Part shown: positions 1-9,663 of the stretch, piece after piece
Layout of the letters: each line of letters starts with the position of its first letter
Numbering within the stretch: the stretch's first letter is position 1
Assembly (NCBI GenBank): GCA_902607945.1
Contig: CACLMD010000005.1
Coordinates: forward strand, 1-46,320
DNA from: an uncultured Pelagibacteraceae bacterium
GTDB taxonomy: Bacteria > Pseudomonadota > Alphaproteobacteria > Pelagibacterales > Pelagibacteraceae
Direction: 5' to 3'
Length of the DNA: 46,320 nt
Made by a program: the position numbers and the translations under genes
The notes under the pieces: generated by a model
The model's input: only the letters and a program-made list of their open reading frames with translations
The model's database searches: none
Told to the model about the DNA's origin: nothing

Positions 1-1731
1 ATTCAAAAAAGAAAAAAAGATGGTCTTCCTGAGATGGGGGTTTTAAGAGATAGTGATAGTAGATGGTATATGAGGGAAGAAGCAGGTGGATTAATTCTAG
101 GTCCATACGAAGATGGTGCTCCAGCTTGTTATGTTGAAGGACCTTCAAAAAATTCTGAGTATGAATTATTTCAAGAGGATTTAGATAGATTAGCACCGCA
201 TATTGAAGGAGCAATTCATCGTGTTCCTGCTTTTGGAGAAGTTGGAGTTAAAAAAGTTTATAATGGAGCTATTTGTTATACACCTGATGGGAATCCAATT
301 GTAGGTCCTGCTTGGGGACTAAAAAATTTTTGGATTAATGAAGGACACAGTTTTGGAATTACTGCAGCAGGTGGTGCTGGTTGGCAATTGGCTGAGTGGA
401 TAGTTGATGGCGAACCAACTATAGATATGCTTGGTGTTGAACCAAGACGTTACGGAAATTATGCAACTAAATCTTATTTAAAAGCTAAAAACGAAGAAGC
501 TTACAGTCATGTTTTTATTACTCATTATCCTGATGAAGAAAGACCTGCAGCAAGACCATTAAGAACTGCTCCTTGTTACGAGAGAATGAAAAATTTGGGT
601 GCAGTGTTTGGTCAAAAATTTGGCTGGGAAAGACCAAATTTTTTTGCAACAGATGGTGTGGAACAAAAAGATGATTGGTCTTTTAGGAGATCTAAATGGT
701 TTGATGCAATTAAAAAAGAATGTCAGAATGTAAAAGAAAACGTTGGTCTTTTAGATATGACAGCATTTGCCAAATGTAGAATAAAAGGACCTAAATCTGA
801 AGAGTTTTTAGATTATTTAGTAGCTAATAAAATTCCAAAAAAAATTGGTAGAATTAATTTGTGTCATGCACTTAATACTAAAGGTGGGGTTCATTCAGAA
901 TTTACAATTATGAAGGAAGCAGAAAACTCTTATTATTTAGTTTCTGCTGGTGCAAATTTAAGACTTGATCATGACTGGATCCAAAAGTGGATGCCTAATG
1001 ATGGTTCAGTTATATTTGAAGATCTTACTAATAGCACAGGTGTTCTTGTAGTGGCAGGACCCAAAGCTAGAGAATTAATGCAAAAAGTTTCTACAGATGA
1101 TTTTTCAAATGAAAATTTCAAATGGTTAACAGCTAAAAATGTTAACGTTGGATATGCCCCAGTAAATGCTATGAGAGTGAATTTTGTTGGCGAATTAGGT
1201 TGGGAATTACATCATCCAATTGAATACCAAAATCATATTTTTGATAAATTAATGGAAGCAGGTAAAAGCTTAGGAATTAAACCTTTTGGAATTAGAGCAA
1301 TGAATAGTTTGAGACTTGAGAAGTCATATAAATTAGTTGGTACTGAATTATCTATAGAATACTCTCCATATGAGTCTGGCCTAGATAGATTTGTTCATCC
1401 GAATAAAGGGAACTTTATAGGTCTTGAGGCTCTTAATAAGTGGAGAGAAAAAGGATTTGATAATAAATTAGTAACTTTAGAAGTTCATAATACTAAAGAT
1501 GCAGATGTTTTAGGAAATAACCCAATATATAAAGACAACAAGGTAGTAGGAAGAGCCACAGGTGGAGAATTTGGATTTAGATTGGATAAATCAATAGCTC
1601 TTGCAATGGTAAAACCAGATTTTGCAAATGTGGGTGACAAATTACAAGTTGATATCTTGGGTGAAATGTACGACGCTACAGTTCTAGATGAAAGTCCGTA
1701 CGATTCTGAAAATAAATTATTGAGAGCTTAA
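1..1731 (+). CDS. Dimethylglycine/sarcosine dehydrogenase-like flavoprotein, 5' end cut off by the window
   Basis: The reading frame is open from base 1, so the gene begins upstream; the ATG at 34 is internal. The fragment is 576 residues of a protein whose family is normally 800-850 residues. What remains is the C-terminal part of the FAD (DAO-type) oxidase domain, with the motif [20 protein letters not shown], then a short linker, then a GcvT-like folate-binding domain (about residues 200-460) and a GcvT C-terminal barrel. This architecture is that of dimethylglycine and sarcosine dehydrogenases, which demethylate N-methylated glycines, pass the one-carbon unit to tetrahydrofolate and give electrons to ETF. 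It overlaps etfB by one base (TAATG), which supports that role. The exact substrate (dimethylglycine or sarcosine) cannot be settled from the fragment. Confidence 0.85.
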   Translation: MQKRKKDGLPEMGVLRDSDSRWYMREEAGGLILGPYEDGAPACYVEGPSKNSEYELFQEDLDRLAPHIEGAIHRVPAFGEVGVKKVYNGAICYTPDGNPIVGPAWGLKNFWINEGHSFGITAAGGAGWQLAEWIVDGEPTIDMLGVEPRRYGNYATKSYLKAKNEEAYSHVFITHYPDEERPAARPLRTAPCYERMKNLGAVFGQKFGWERPNFFATDGVEQKDDWSFRRSKWFDAIKKECQNVKENVGLLDMTAFAKCRIKGPKSEEFLDYLVANKIPKKIGRINLCHALNTKGGVHSEFTIMKEAENSYYLVSAGANLRLDHDWIQKWMPNDGSVIFEDLTNSTGVLVVAGPKARELMQKVSTDDFSNENFKWLTAKNVNVGYAPVNAMRVNFVGELGWELHHPIEYQNHIFDKLMEAGKSLGIKPFGIRAMNSLRLEKSYKLVGTELSIEYSPYESGLDRFVHPNKGNFIGLEALNKWREKGFDNKLVTLEVHNTKDADVLGNNPIYKDNKVVGRATGGEFGFRLDKSIALAMVKPDFANVGDKLQVDILGEMYDATVLDESPYDSENKLLRA

Positions 1732-2480
1732 TGAAAATATTGGTCGCTGTTAAAAGGGTAATAGATTACAATGTTCAAATAAGAGTTAAAGAAGATGGCT
1801 CAGGAATTGTGACAGACAATGTAAAAATGTCTACTAATCCACCTGATGACAATGCAATTGAAGAAGCAGTAAAAATAAAAGAGGCCGGTAAAGCAACAGA
1901 AGTAGTTGCGGTAACAGTTGGTGAGGAGAAAGCTCAAGAAACAGTTAGGAAAGCTTTAGCAGTTGGTGCTGATAGAGGTATTCACGTAAAAGCAGATGGT
2001 ATTATTGAGCCTTTAGCAGTTTCAAAAATATTACAAAAAATAGTAGATAAAGAAAAACCAGATTTAGTATTCATGGGTAAACAAGCAATTGATGATGATT
2101 GCAACCAAACAGGACAAATGTTGAGTTCTTTATTAGATTGGCCTCAAGCAACATTTGCTTCTAAAATTAATGTTAAAGATAGAAAACTTGAAGTTGTTAG
2201 AGAAATTGATGAAGGGTTGGAAACAATTGAAATTGCCACTCCAGCAATAGTTACATGTGATTTAAGACTTAATGAACCAAGATACGCTTCATTGCCAAAT
2301 ATAATGAAAGCAAAGAAAAAACCAATTGAACAATTAAATGCTTCCGACCTAGGTGTTGATGTAGTACCAAAAATACAACAAATTAAAGTTGAAGAGCCTC
2401 CTAAGCGTAAGGCTGGAATAAAAGTTTCAAGTGTTGCTGAGTTAGTTCAAAAATTAAAAAATGAGGCAAAAGTCATATAA
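1731..2480 (+). CDS. etfB: Electron transfer flavoprotein, beta subunit
   Basis: This 249-residue protein has the family's usual length and N-terminus ([20 protein letters not shown]). It also has the beta-subunit adenine-nucleotide region around residues 120-140 ([22 protein letters not shown]). EtfB pairs with EtfA to carry electrons from flavin dehydrogenases to ETF-ubiquinone oxidoreductase. Its start overlaps the upstream dehydrogenase stop by one base, and its own stop overlaps etfA by one base, so the genes are very probably translationally coupled. The neighbour suggests this ETF serves methylated-glycine oxidation. Confidence 0.96.
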   Translation: MKILVAVKRVIDYNVQIRVKEDGSGIVTDNVKMSTNPPDDNAIEEAVKIKEAGKATEVVAVTVGEEKAQETVRKALAVGADRGIHVKADGIIEPLAVSKILQKIVDKEKPDLVFMGKQAIDDDCNQTGQMLSSLLDWPQATFASKINVKDRKLEVVREIDEGLETIEIATPAIVTCDLRLNEPRYASLPNIMKAKKKPIEQLNASDLGVDVVPKIQQIKVEEPPKRKAGIKVSSVAELVQKLKNEAKVI

Positions 2481-3433
2481 TGTCTGTATTATTAATAGCA
2501 GAACATAACAATAAAGAGCTAAAAGCATTTACTTTAAATGCAGTAACAGCTGCTTCTCAAATTGATACTGATGTTCATGCATTGGTTATAGGAAATAATT
2601 GTGCTGATGTTGCTAAAGCTGTATCTCAGTTACCTCCGGTTAAAAAAGTAATTTCTATCGAAGCAGCCCATTATGAAAATTTTATTGCTGAAAACTTTGC
2701 ACCAGTTGTAACTAAACTTGCACAAAATTACTCACATATTGTTTGTTCAGCAAATACATTTGGAAAAAATTTAATGCCAAGGATTGCTGCTAAATTAGAC
2801 ACATCACAAATAAGCGATATTATTAAAGTACAGTCGCCTGATACTTTTGTGAGACCAATTTATGCTGGTAATGCTTTTGCAACGGTTAAAACTTCTGACT
2901 CAAAAAAATGTGTTACTATAAGACCTACTTCTTTTGATCCTTGTGAAAGTTCAGGAGGTTCAGCCCCAATAGAAAGTGCTGAAGTAGGAGAAGAATTTGT
3001 ATTAACAAAATTTATCAAAAGAGAAGAAATTAAATCAGATAGACCAGAGCTTGGTACTGCAAGAATAGTTGTTTCTGGTGGAAGAGGAATGCAGAATGGA
3101 GATAATTTTAAATTGATTACAGCTATTGCAGATAAATTAAATGCTGCAATAGGAGCATCAAGAGCTGCAGTTGATGCAGGTTATATAAGTAACGATCATC
3201 AAGTTGGCCAAACAGGCAAAGTGGTAGTCCCAGACCTTTATATCGCAGTTGGAATTTCTGGTGCAATCCAACATTTAGCTGGAATGAAAGAAAGTAAAGT
3301 GATTGTCGCAATCAATAAAGATGGTGAAGCACCAATTTTTAGTGTCGCAGATTATGGTTTAGAGGCTGATTTATTTGAGGCTCTTCCACAGTTCTTAGAA
3401 GAACTGAATAAATTAAATACTATACAAAAATAA
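2480..3433 (+). CDS. etfA: Electron transfer flavoprotein, alpha subunit
   Basis: This 317-residue protein matches EtfA in length. It has an N-terminal alpha/beta domain, and the C-terminal FAD domain is plainly visible from about residue 190: the [13 protein letters not shown] segment, then [20 protein letters not shown], then [17 protein letters not shown]. It binds the catalytic FAD of the ETF heterodimer. It is joined to etfB by a one-base stop/start overlap and followed 22 bp later by the ETF-QO gene, giving a complete route from dehydrogenase to quinone in one operon. Confidence 0.96.
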   Translation: MSVLLIAEHNNKELKAFTLNAVTAASQIDTDVHALVIGNNCADVAKAVSQLPPVKKVISIEAAHYENFIAENFAPVVTKLAQNYSHIVCSANTFGKNLMPRIAAKLDTSQISDIIKVQSPDTFVRPIYAGNAFATVKTSDSKKCVTIRPTSFDPCESSGGSAPIESAEVGEEFVLTKFIKREEIKSDRPELGTARIVVSGGRGMQNGDNFKLITAIADKLNAAIGASRAAVDAGYISNDHQVGQTGKVVVPDLYIAVGISGAIQHLAGMKESKVIVAINKDGEAPIFSVADYGLEADLFEALPQFLEELNKLNTIQK

Positions 3434-3455
3434 TTCTTAAAGATAAAAATACCAC

Positions 3456-5075
3456 ATGGGTAAAGAGTCGATGGAGTATGATGTAGTGATAGTTGGTGGT
3501 GGTCCTTCAGGTCTAGCAACAGCAATAAAATTAAAACAATTAGACTCAAAATTAAATGTATGCTTGCTTGAAAAAGCATCTGAGATTGGAGCTCATATTC
3601 TTAGTGGTAATGTTTTTGAAACAAGAGCTTTAGATGAACTTTTGCCAAATTGGAAAGAACTTAATTCACCAATTAAAACAAAAGTTTCAAAAGAAAAATT
3701 TTTATTTTTAGGAAAAACTAAATCTTTGAGCTGGCCAACATGGTTACTTCCCAAAGTTCAGCAAAATCATAATAATTATATAATTAGCTTAGCAAATTTG
3801 TGTAGATGGCTTGCTGAACAAGCTGAAGCATTGGGTGTAGAAATTTTTCCTGGATTTCCTGCGAGTGAAATTTTATATCATGAAGATGGATCAGTAAAAG
3901 GTGTTGCTACTCAAGACATGGGTATAGATAAAGAGGGAAATCAAAAAGATAGTTTTGAACCTGGTATAGAATTATTAGGAAAAGTTACAGTATTTGCTGA
4001 AGGATGTAGAGGTCATTTAGGAAAACAATTAATAGAAAAATTTAAACTTTCAAAGGATAAAGATCCTCAGCAATATGGAATTGGCTTTAAAGAAATTTGG
4101 GAAATAGAAGATAAAAATCACGAAGAGGGAATGGTCATGCATACTGCTGGATGGCCACTAGATAATAGTACATATGGTGGAAGCTTTATGTACCACGCAG
4201 AAAACAAGCAAGTTTTTTTGGGTTATGTAATAGGTTTAGATTATAAAAACCCATATCTTTCACCATTTGATGAGTTTCAAAGATTTAAAACTCATCCAGC
4301 CATTAGAAAGATAATTTCTGGTGGTAAAAGAATTTCGTATGGTGCTAGAGCGTTAATTGAAGGCGGACTACAAAGTCTTCCTAAAATGTTTATGCCTGGA
4401 GCTTTGTTAGTTGGATGTGATGCTGGAACTTTAAATATGCCTAAAATTAAAGGCTCTCATACTGCTATGAAAAGTGGAATGATTGCTGCTGAAACAATAA
4501 TTGAGAATATTAGAGAAAATAAAGATTTATCAATTTACGAGGAAAAATTTAAAAAAAGCTGGGTATATAAAGAACTTCACTCTGCACGTAATGTTAAGCC
4601 TAGTTTTAGCTGGGGTTTAATTCTTGGAATAATTTTTACAGGAATTGATCAAATTTTATTTAGAGGAAAATTACCTTTTACTTTAAGGCACAAACATGCA
4701 GATCACGAGACTTTAAAGCCTGCAAGTGAGATGCCAAAAATAGATTATCCAAAATATGATAACGTTATAACATTTGATAAAACTAGTTCAGTTTATTTGA
4801 CTGGTACAAATCATACAGACAACCAGCCAGTACATTTAAAACTTAAAGATCCTAATTTGCCAATTAGTTATACATTAGAAAAATTTGATGAACCTGCTCA
4901 AAGATATTGTCCAGCTGGTGTTTATGAAGTTCAAAGAGAAGATGATATAAATAAATTTGTAATTAATTCTCAAAATTGTATACATTGTAAAACTTGTGAT
5001 ATTAAGGAACCCTCGCAAAATATTACTTGGGTTACGCCTGAAGGCGGTGGTGGTCCTAAATATGGAAATATGTAG
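3456..5075 (+). CDS. Electron transfer flavoprotein-ubiquinone oxidoreductase (ETF-QO)
   Basis: This protein of 534-539 residues passes electrons from reduced ETF to ubiquinone at the membrane. An N-terminal dinucleotide-binding motif (VVIVGGGPSGLATAIKLK) binds FAD. The C-terminus holds the 4Fe-4S cluster: CPAGVYEV, then a C-x2-C-x2-C series in QNCIHCKTCDIKEPSQNITW, then GGGGPKY. Two starts are possible, ATG at 3456 or ATG at 3471 (MEYDVVIVGGG); the second leaves the usual short N-terminus before the FAD motif. The gene ends one base before a convergent gene with no obvious terminator between. Confidence 0.95.
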   Translation: MGKESMEYDVVIVGGGPSGLATAIKLKQLDSKLNVCLLEKASEIGAHILSGNVFETRALDELLPNWKELNSPIKTKVSKEKFLFLGKTKSLSWPTWLLPKVQQNHNNYIISLANLCRWLAEQAEALGVEIFPGFPASEILYHEDGSVKGVATQDMGIDKEGNQKDSFEPGIELLGKVTVFAEGCRGHLGKQLIEKFKLSKDKDPQQYGIGFKEIWEIEDKNHEEGMVMHTAGWPLDNSTYGGSFMYHAENKQVFLGYVIGLDYKNPYLSPFDEFQRFKTHPAIRKIISGGKRISYGARALIEGGLQSLPKMFMPGALLVGCDAGTLNMPKIKGSHTAMKSGMIAAETIIENIRENKDLSIYEEKFKKSWVYKELHSARNVKPSFSWGLILGIIFTGIDQILFRGKLPFTLRHKHADHETLKPASEMPKIDYPKYDNVITFDKTSSVYLTGTNHTDNQPVHLKLKDPNLPISYTLEKFDEPAQRYCPAGVYEVQREDDINKFVINSQNCIHCKTCDIKEPSQNITWVTPEGGGGPKYGNM

Positions 5076-5076
5076 A

Positions 5077-5451
5077 TTAAGATAAATCTATTGCAAACTT
5101 TTTTAAAGTTTCAATAGGCACATGTTTAAGAGTATTTTCATGTGTTCTTTTCAAAAATATTGGACATCCTTTACCTGCTTGGACTGCTCTTGCATACCAA
5201 CTTGCGCACAAACACCATCCGTCTCCATCTTTTAAACCTGGAAATCCAAATTCAGGATGTGGGGTTATTAAATCGTTACCTTCTTTTTTCATCCACTCTA
5301 AGCATTCAGTAGTAACCTTAGCACAAACTGTATGAAGTCCATGATCATTTTCATCTGTGTTACAACAACCATCACGAAACCATCCTGTTACAGGATCGTT
5401 AGAACATTCCTCCAAATCTTCGCCAAGAACATTTTTTTGTTTATCTGACAT
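5077..5451 (-). CDS. DUF2237 family protein
   Basis: This 124-residue protein is recognised as DUF2237. It has an N-terminal NVLGEDLEECSNDPVTGWFRDG-type segment, then a cysteine-rich CCNTDENDHGLHTVC stretch and the motif FPGLKDGDGWCLCASWYARA. The family is small and soluble and its biochemical function is unknown. The start codon directly follows the hisI stop (TAA then ATG with no gap), so the two are probably one transcript. The conserved cysteines and acidic residues could bind a metal, but that is inference. Confidence 0.85.
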   Translation of the reverse strand: MSDKQKNVLGEDLEECSNDPVTGWFRDGCCNTDENDHGLHTVCAKVTTECLEWMKKEGNDLITPHPEFGFPGLKDGDGWCLCASWYARAVQAGKGCPIFLKRTHENTLKHVPIETLKKFAIDLS

Positions 5452-5919
5452 TTAAATTTTGGTTGGATTTGGTTGTCCCTTATAGACTTTTTCTGGGTCA
5501 AATTTTTTTTCTTTTTCAGTAAATTGCATTTTAACTTCTCTACCATTATTTATTGGGCCTAAGGGAATTGATCTATAAAAACATGATCGATATCCTACAT
5601 GACAGCTAGCTCCATCTCCAATATCAACAGTTAACCAAATAGAATCTTGGTCATCATCAATTCTCATTTCAGTAACTTTTTGAGTAAAGCCACTAGTTTT
5701 ACCTTTATGCCAGATAGCTTTTCTTGATCTACTAAAATAATGAGCTTCTTTAGTTTCAATAGTTTTTTTTAATGCTTCAACATTCATGTATCCATGCATT
5801 AAAACTTCTCTAGTTTTTGAGCACATAGTAATGATTGGAATAAGCCCATCATTATCAAATTTTGGGGAAAGAAGATTCCCTTCTTCAATTTCAACCACAT
5901 TCTCTCTTTTTTTGAACAT
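5452..5919 (-). CDS. hisI: Phosphoribosyl-AMP cyclohydrolase
   Basis: This enzyme catalyses the third step of histidine biosynthesis, opening the purine ring of phosphoribosyl-AMP. The HisI signatures are visible: HYFSRSRKAIWHKGKTSG, then a D-D-D-Q-D segment (residues about 101-105) for metal binding, then CHVGYRSCFYR with the zinc-binding cysteines. It is 155 residues with a C-terminal tail of about 25 residues after the catalytic core, as seen in some alphaproteobacterial HisI proteins. There is no fused HisE domain. It starts 76 bp from divergent folE, so the gap must hold promoters for both. Confidence 0.95.
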   Translation of the reverse strand: MFKKRENVVEIEEGNLLSPKFDNDGLIPIITMCSKTREVLMHGYMNVEALKKTIETKEAHYFSRSRKAIWHKGKTSGFTQKVTEMRIDDDQDSIWLTVDIGDGASCHVGYRSCFYRSIPLGPINNGREVKMQFTEKEKKFDPEKVYKGQPNPTKI

Positions 5920-5995
5920 AATAAGTGATTATGTAGCACATATAGGCATATTTTAAATATTTTAAAAATATAGATTTATAGGTATAAAACTCATC

Positions 5996-6610
5996 ATGAA
6001 ATTAGTTAAAGATACAGATAGCAACGAAATCTCAAATAAGGTTTCTGATAAGGAAGCTGAAGAAGCTTTTAAAACAATATTGTCTTGGATGGGTGAGGAC
6101 CCAAATAGAGAAGGATTATTAGAAACTCCTAAGAGGGTAGTAAAAGCGTTTAAAGAATATTTTAAAGGATATAAAGAAGATCCTAATAAAGTCTTAGAAA
6201 AAACCTTCGGTGATGTTGAGGGCTATGATGACATGGTCATCCAAAAAAATATTTCAATCCAAAGTCATTGTGAGCATCATATGGCTCCAATAATTGGGAA
6301 AGCACATGTAGCATATATTCCGAAAGAAAGAGTTGTAGGATTAAGTAAACTAGCAAGAGTTGTAGAAGTTTTTTCAAAAAGATTACAAACACAAGAAAGA
6401 TTAACTATGCAAATTGCTAAGACAATAATGGAGTCTTTAGATGCAAAAGGTGTAGCAGTAACTATAGACTCAACTCATCAATGTATGACGATGCGAGGTA
6501 TAAAAAAGGAACAAGCAACAACAGTAACAAATTATTATTTAGGTCAATTTAAAGATGATCTTAGTTATCAAAATAGATACTTAAGATTTATTAGTATTTC
6601 AAAAGATTAA
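5996..6610 (+). CDS. folE: GTP cyclohydrolase I (type IA)
   Basis: This 204-residue enzyme converts GTP to dihydroneopterin triphosphate, the entry to folate. The zinc and catalytic motifs are clear: SHCEHHMAPIIGKAHVAYIP, then a QERLTMQIA helix, then HQCMTMRGI. Length and motif order are normal for FolE. A TATAAA hexamer lies at 5982-5987, only 8 bases before the ATG, so transcripts may have a very short leader. Folate matters locally because the dimethylglycine-dehydrogenase-like protein and DmdA both use tetrahydrofolate as one-carbon acceptor. Confidence 0.96.
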   Translation: MKLVKDTDSNEISNKVSDKEAEEAFKTILSWMGEDPNREGLLETPKRVVKAFKEYFKGYKEDPNKVLEKTFGDVEGYDDMVIQKNISIQSHCEHHMAPIIGKAHVAYIPKERVVGLSKLARVVEVFSKRLQTQERLTMQIAKTIMESLDAKGVAVTIDSTHQCMTMRGIKKEQATTVTNYYLGQFKDDLSYQNRYLRFISISKD

Positions 6611-6611
6611 A

Positions 6612-7613
6612 GTGCCAGATCAATTCAAAGCATTAATTCTTGATCAAAAAGGAGAAGAGTTTACTCGAGAAATCAAATCAATAGACAAAAGTTTTTTAAA
6701 ACATGGAGATGTAACAATTAAAGTAGATTATTCTGATCTAAACTTTAAAGATGGAATGATCTTAAAAAATGGAGGAAGACTAGTTAAAGAGTTTCCTCAT
6801 ATACCAGGTATTGATTTTTCAGGAACTGTTATTGAAAGTGAAAATTCAAATTTTAAGGAAGGTGATGAGGTTATTTTAACTGGTTTTAGAGTAGGAGAAA
6901 TCTTTTACGGCGGGTACTCGCAAGTTGCAAAAGTCAATGGAGATTTTTTAGTTAAAAAACCAAAAAATTTAACGAGTAAACAAGCGATGATACTTGGAAC
7001 TGCTGGCTTTACTTCACTAATGAGTGCATTTGCAATTAAAGCAAGAGAAGAATTATTGCTTGGTGAAAAAGTGAACAATGTTTTAGTCACTGGAGCAACA
7101 GGCGGTGTTGGGAGTGTTGCCGTTATTGCATTAAACAAAATGGGATATAATGTAACCGCGGTCACAGGAAAAGACTCAAAAGCTGATTATTTAAAATCAA
7201 TAGGTGCTAAAACTGTTGTAAATAGAGCTGAATTTGACAAAGACCCAAGACTAATTGATAAAGGATTATGGGACGGTGTAGTGGACACAGTAGGTGGAAA
7301 AATCTTAGCAAACGCAATAGTTCAAACTAACCCAAATGGAATAATTGCAGTGTGTGGAAATGCAAATACAAATGAACTCAATACAAGTGTAATTCCATTT
7401 ATGCTTAGGGGAATAAAACTTTGGGGAATGGACTCTGCAAATTGCAGTATTAAAAGAAGAGAATTTATTTGGAGTGAAGCTGCAAATCTAATTGATTTTA
7501 GTTTATTAGAAAAATCTATTCAAATAGTTAGCTTAGAAGAGTTAATTGAAACTTATCCAAAAATATTAAAAGGTGAAATTTCAGGAAGAGTTTTAGTTGA
7601 TTTAAATAAATAA
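6612..7613 (+). CDS. acuI: Acryloyl-CoA reductase / YhdH-type MDR oxidoreductase
   Basis: This 333-residue zinc-independent medium-chain dehydrogenase is of the YhdH/AcuI type. The N-terminal GroES-like domain includes DLNFKDGMIL and HIPGIDFSGTV. The Rossmann domain has VLVTGATGGVGSVAVIALNKMGY, followed by the family's WDGVVDTVGGK segment. AcuI reduces acryloyl-CoA to propanoyl-CoA with NADPH in DMSP breakdown. It starts with GTG one base after the folE stop and overlaps the next gene by one base. The physiological substrate in this organism is inferred; YhdH relatives reduce other enoyl compounds. Confidence 0.85.
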   Translation: MPDQFKALILDQKGEEFTREIKSIDKSFLKHGDVTIKVDYSDLNFKDGMILKNGGRLVKEFPHIPGIDFSGTVIESENSNFKEGDEVILTGFRVGEIFYGGYSQVAKVNGDFLVKKPKNLTSKQAMILGTAGFTSLMSAFAIKAREELLLGEKVNNVLVTGATGGVGSVAVIALNKMGYNVTAVTGKDSKADYLKSIGAKTVVNRAEFDKDPRLIDKGLWDGVVDTVGGKILANAIVQTNPNGIIAVCGNANTNELNTSVIPFMLRGIKLWGMDSANCSIKRREFIWSEAANLIDFSLLEKSIQIVSLEELIETYPKILKGEISGRVLVDLNK

Positions 7614-8500
7614 TGGATTGGGATAAGTTAAAAATATTTCACGCTGTCGCTGAGGCTGGCAGTTTTACTAATGCCACAATTAATTTGAATCTTAGTCAAT
7701 CAGCAATTAGTAGACAAATTCAGTCTTTGGAACAAGATTTAAAGGTTCAATTATTTGAAAGGCATGCAAGAGGGTTAACGCTTACTGAAAATGGTGAATA
7801 TGTATTCAAAACAGCTCATGAAGTAATCAGCAAGTTAAAAGAGGTAGAAACTTCTTTAGGAGATCAAAAAAATAAGCCTACAGGCAAATTAACAATCACT
7901 ACCGTAAGAAGCTTCGGGACTCACTGGTTAACACCAAGAATTCAAGAATTTATGCGTCTAAATCCAGAAATAGAAATAGAGCTTGTTTTTGATGATAAAG
8001 AGCTGGATTTAAGTACCCGTCAAGCAGACATTGGTATTTTCATGAGAAGACCTAAGCAACTTAATTATATTCAAAAAAAGCTAGTTGATATTAAGTATTA
8101 TATATATGGTTCAAATAAATATTTAGAAAAACACGGAATGCCTAAAACTATTGGTGATTTGAACAAACATAAATTTATATCTTTTGGAAAAGGCGCTCCT
8201 TCACCAGTTTATAATCCTGATTGGGCGTTAAAACTTGGAATGCATGATGGAAAAAAAAGAAAAACTATAATGAAAGTTAACAGTGTTATGGGTTTACTTT
8301 TAGCAGTTGAATCAGGGGTTGGATTAGCCGCTTTACCAGAATATTTAGTTACAAATTCTAACAATGTTATAAAAGTCCTCCCTAAATCAGAGGGACCTAT
8401 AACAGAGGCCCACTTTGTTTATCCTCAATCACTTAAAAATACTGCTAGAGTCCAGGCATTTAGAAACTTCTTGTTTAGCAAGATAGGTGACTGGAAGTAA
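7613..8500 (+). CDS. LysR-family transcriptional regulator
   Basis: This 295-residue regulator has an N-terminal winged helix-turn-helix (residues 5-63: FHAVAEAGSFTNATINLNLS, then SAISRQIQSLEQDL) and a LysR substrate-binding domain. It overlaps acuI by one base (TAATG), so it is cotranscribed with folE-acuI rather than divergent as is usual for LysR genes. Its inducer is unknown. Control of acuI or of DMSP/acrylate metabolism is a reasonable guess from position only. Confidence 0.9.
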   Translation: MDWDKLKIFHAVAEAGSFTNATINLNLSQSAISRQIQSLEQDLKVQLFERHARGLTLTENGEYVFKTAHEVISKLKEVETSLGDQKNKPTGKLTITTVRSFGTHWLTPRIQEFMRLNPEIEIELVFDDKELDLSTRQADIGIFMRRPKQLNYIQKKLVDIKYYIYGSNKYLEKHGMPKTIGDLNKHKFISFGKGAPSPVYNPDWALKLGMHDGKKRKTIMKVNSVMGLLLAVESGVGLAALPEYLVTNSNNVIKVLPKSEGPITEAHFVYPQSLKNTARVQAFRNFLFSKIGDWK

Positions 8501-8560
8501 GAATTTATTAGCACTTAATCTCAAAATTATTAAAAAATTCTTTACAACTGCGACACTATA

Positions 8561-8603
8561 TGCGATTGATTATCATTCGCATTGCGAATAATTCTCATTC
8601 GCA
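8561..8603 (+). promoter_or_regulatory. Two tandem Fur-like inverted repeats upstream of futA
   Basis: Dyad 1 (8561-8581) reads TGCGATTGAT-T-ATCATTCGCA, with 9 of 10 arm positions paired. Dyad 2 (8583-8603) reads TGCGAATAAT-T-CTCATTCGCA, with 8 of 10 paired. They start 22 bp apart, about two helical turns, and share a central palindrome ATTCGCA-T-TGCGAAT (8575-8589). The reverse of dyad 1 contains AATGATAATCA, the core of the classical Fur box. The pair lies 25-67 bp before the ATG of an iron transporter gene, so iron-dependent repression by a Fur-family protein is the natural reading. Confidence 0.75.
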
Positions 8604-8627
8604 AAATAACTCAAATAATAGGAATAT

Positions 8628-9656
8628 ATGAAAAAAATATCAATATTTGCATTAATAATGACTTTATGTGTGTCTGCTATCGCAGTTGCAAATGAAGTGA
8701 ATATTTTTAATGCAAGACACTATAAAGCAGATTCTGAGCTTTATTCGAAGTTTACAAGTATGACTGGAATTAAAGTTAACCTGATAAATGGAAAATCTGG
8801 TGCTTTAGAAAAAAGAATAATTGAAGAGGGTGCAGATTCTTCTGCAGATCTTTACATCACTGCTGACGCCGGAAGATGTGGTGCTATGGATGCAAAAGGT
8901 CATCTTCAAAGTGGTTTATCATCTAAAGCTATAAAAGCTGCTGTTCCAAAAAGTTTTAGAACAAGTAAATGGGTTGGAATAGCAAAAAGAGCTAGAATAA
9001 TTTATTATTCACCTGAAAGAGTAACTGGTGCTGAACTATCTGGAATGACTTACGAAGGTCTAGCTGATCCTAAATGGAAAGGAAGATTAGTAATAAGAAA
9101 ATCTAGCAACATATATAATAAATCTCTTGTAGCTTCATTAATCGAAAATAATGGAAAAAAAGCTACAGCTGAATGGGCAAAAGGGGTTGTTGCAAATATG
9201 GCTAGAGACTCTAAAGGAAATGATAGAGCTCAAATTATGGCAGTAGCTGCTGGAGAAGCTGATATTGCTGTGGCAAACACTTATTATTTAGCTTTAATGT
9301 TATCTGGTAAAAAAGGTGCAGAACAACAAGAAGCTGCTAAAAAAGTTAAAGCTTTTTTCCCTAATCAGAACGATAGAGGAACGCATATGAATGTTAGCTG
9401 TGCTGCTTTAGTAAAAGGTGCACCTAACAAAGCTAATGCCGTTAAACTTGTAGAGTTTTTATTAACTCCACAATCTCAAGAGCACTTTACAAACAATACT
9501 TTTGAGTTTCCAATGATTGATGGTGTTTCACCAAGTCCATTAGTAGTGAATAACTTAGGATTAGATTTCAAACAAGATATGAATACTAAGTTAGCTTCTT
9601 ATGGAAAAAATCAAGCTGCTGCATTAGAAGCAATGACAGCTGCAGGTTGGAAGTAA
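8628..9656 (+). CDS. futA: Iron(III) ABC transporter, periplasmic substrate-binding protein
   Basis: This 342-residue protein has a signal peptide (about residues 1-21, ending AIAVA) and the start of mature ferric-binding proteins (NEVNIFNARHYKADSELYSKFT). It also has the tyrosine-rich NTYYLALML segment near residue 220 that supplies iron ligands in FbpA/FutA proteins. It captures ferric iron for the FutB/FutC membrane complex encoded downstream. It is the first gene of the operon behind the Fur-like dyads. Family members differ in whether they bind free or chelated iron, which is not decidable here. Confidence 0.92.
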   Translation: MKKISIFALIMTLCVSAIAVANEVNIFNARHYKADSELYSKFTSMTGIKVNLINGKSGALEKRIIEEGADSSADLYITADAGRCGAMDAKGHLQSGLSSKAIKAAVPKSFRTSKWVGIAKRARIIYYSPERVTGAELSGMTYEGLADPKWKGRLVIRKSSNIYNKSLVASLIENNGKKATAEWAKGVVANMARDSKGNDRAQIMAVAAGEADIAVANTYYLALMLSGKKGAEQQEAAKKVKAFFPNQNDRGTHMNVSCAALVKGAPNKANAVKLVEFLLTPQSQEHFTNNTFEFPMIDGVSPSPLVVNNLGLDFKQDMNTKLASYGKNQAAALEAMTAAGWK

Positions 9657-9663
9657 TAGAAAC

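Noticed and set aside
34-1731. ATG at 34 as the true start of the dehydrogenase gene
   Set aside because: The frame is open to base 1 and the protein lacks the N-terminal FAD domain, so the gene simply begins before the window.
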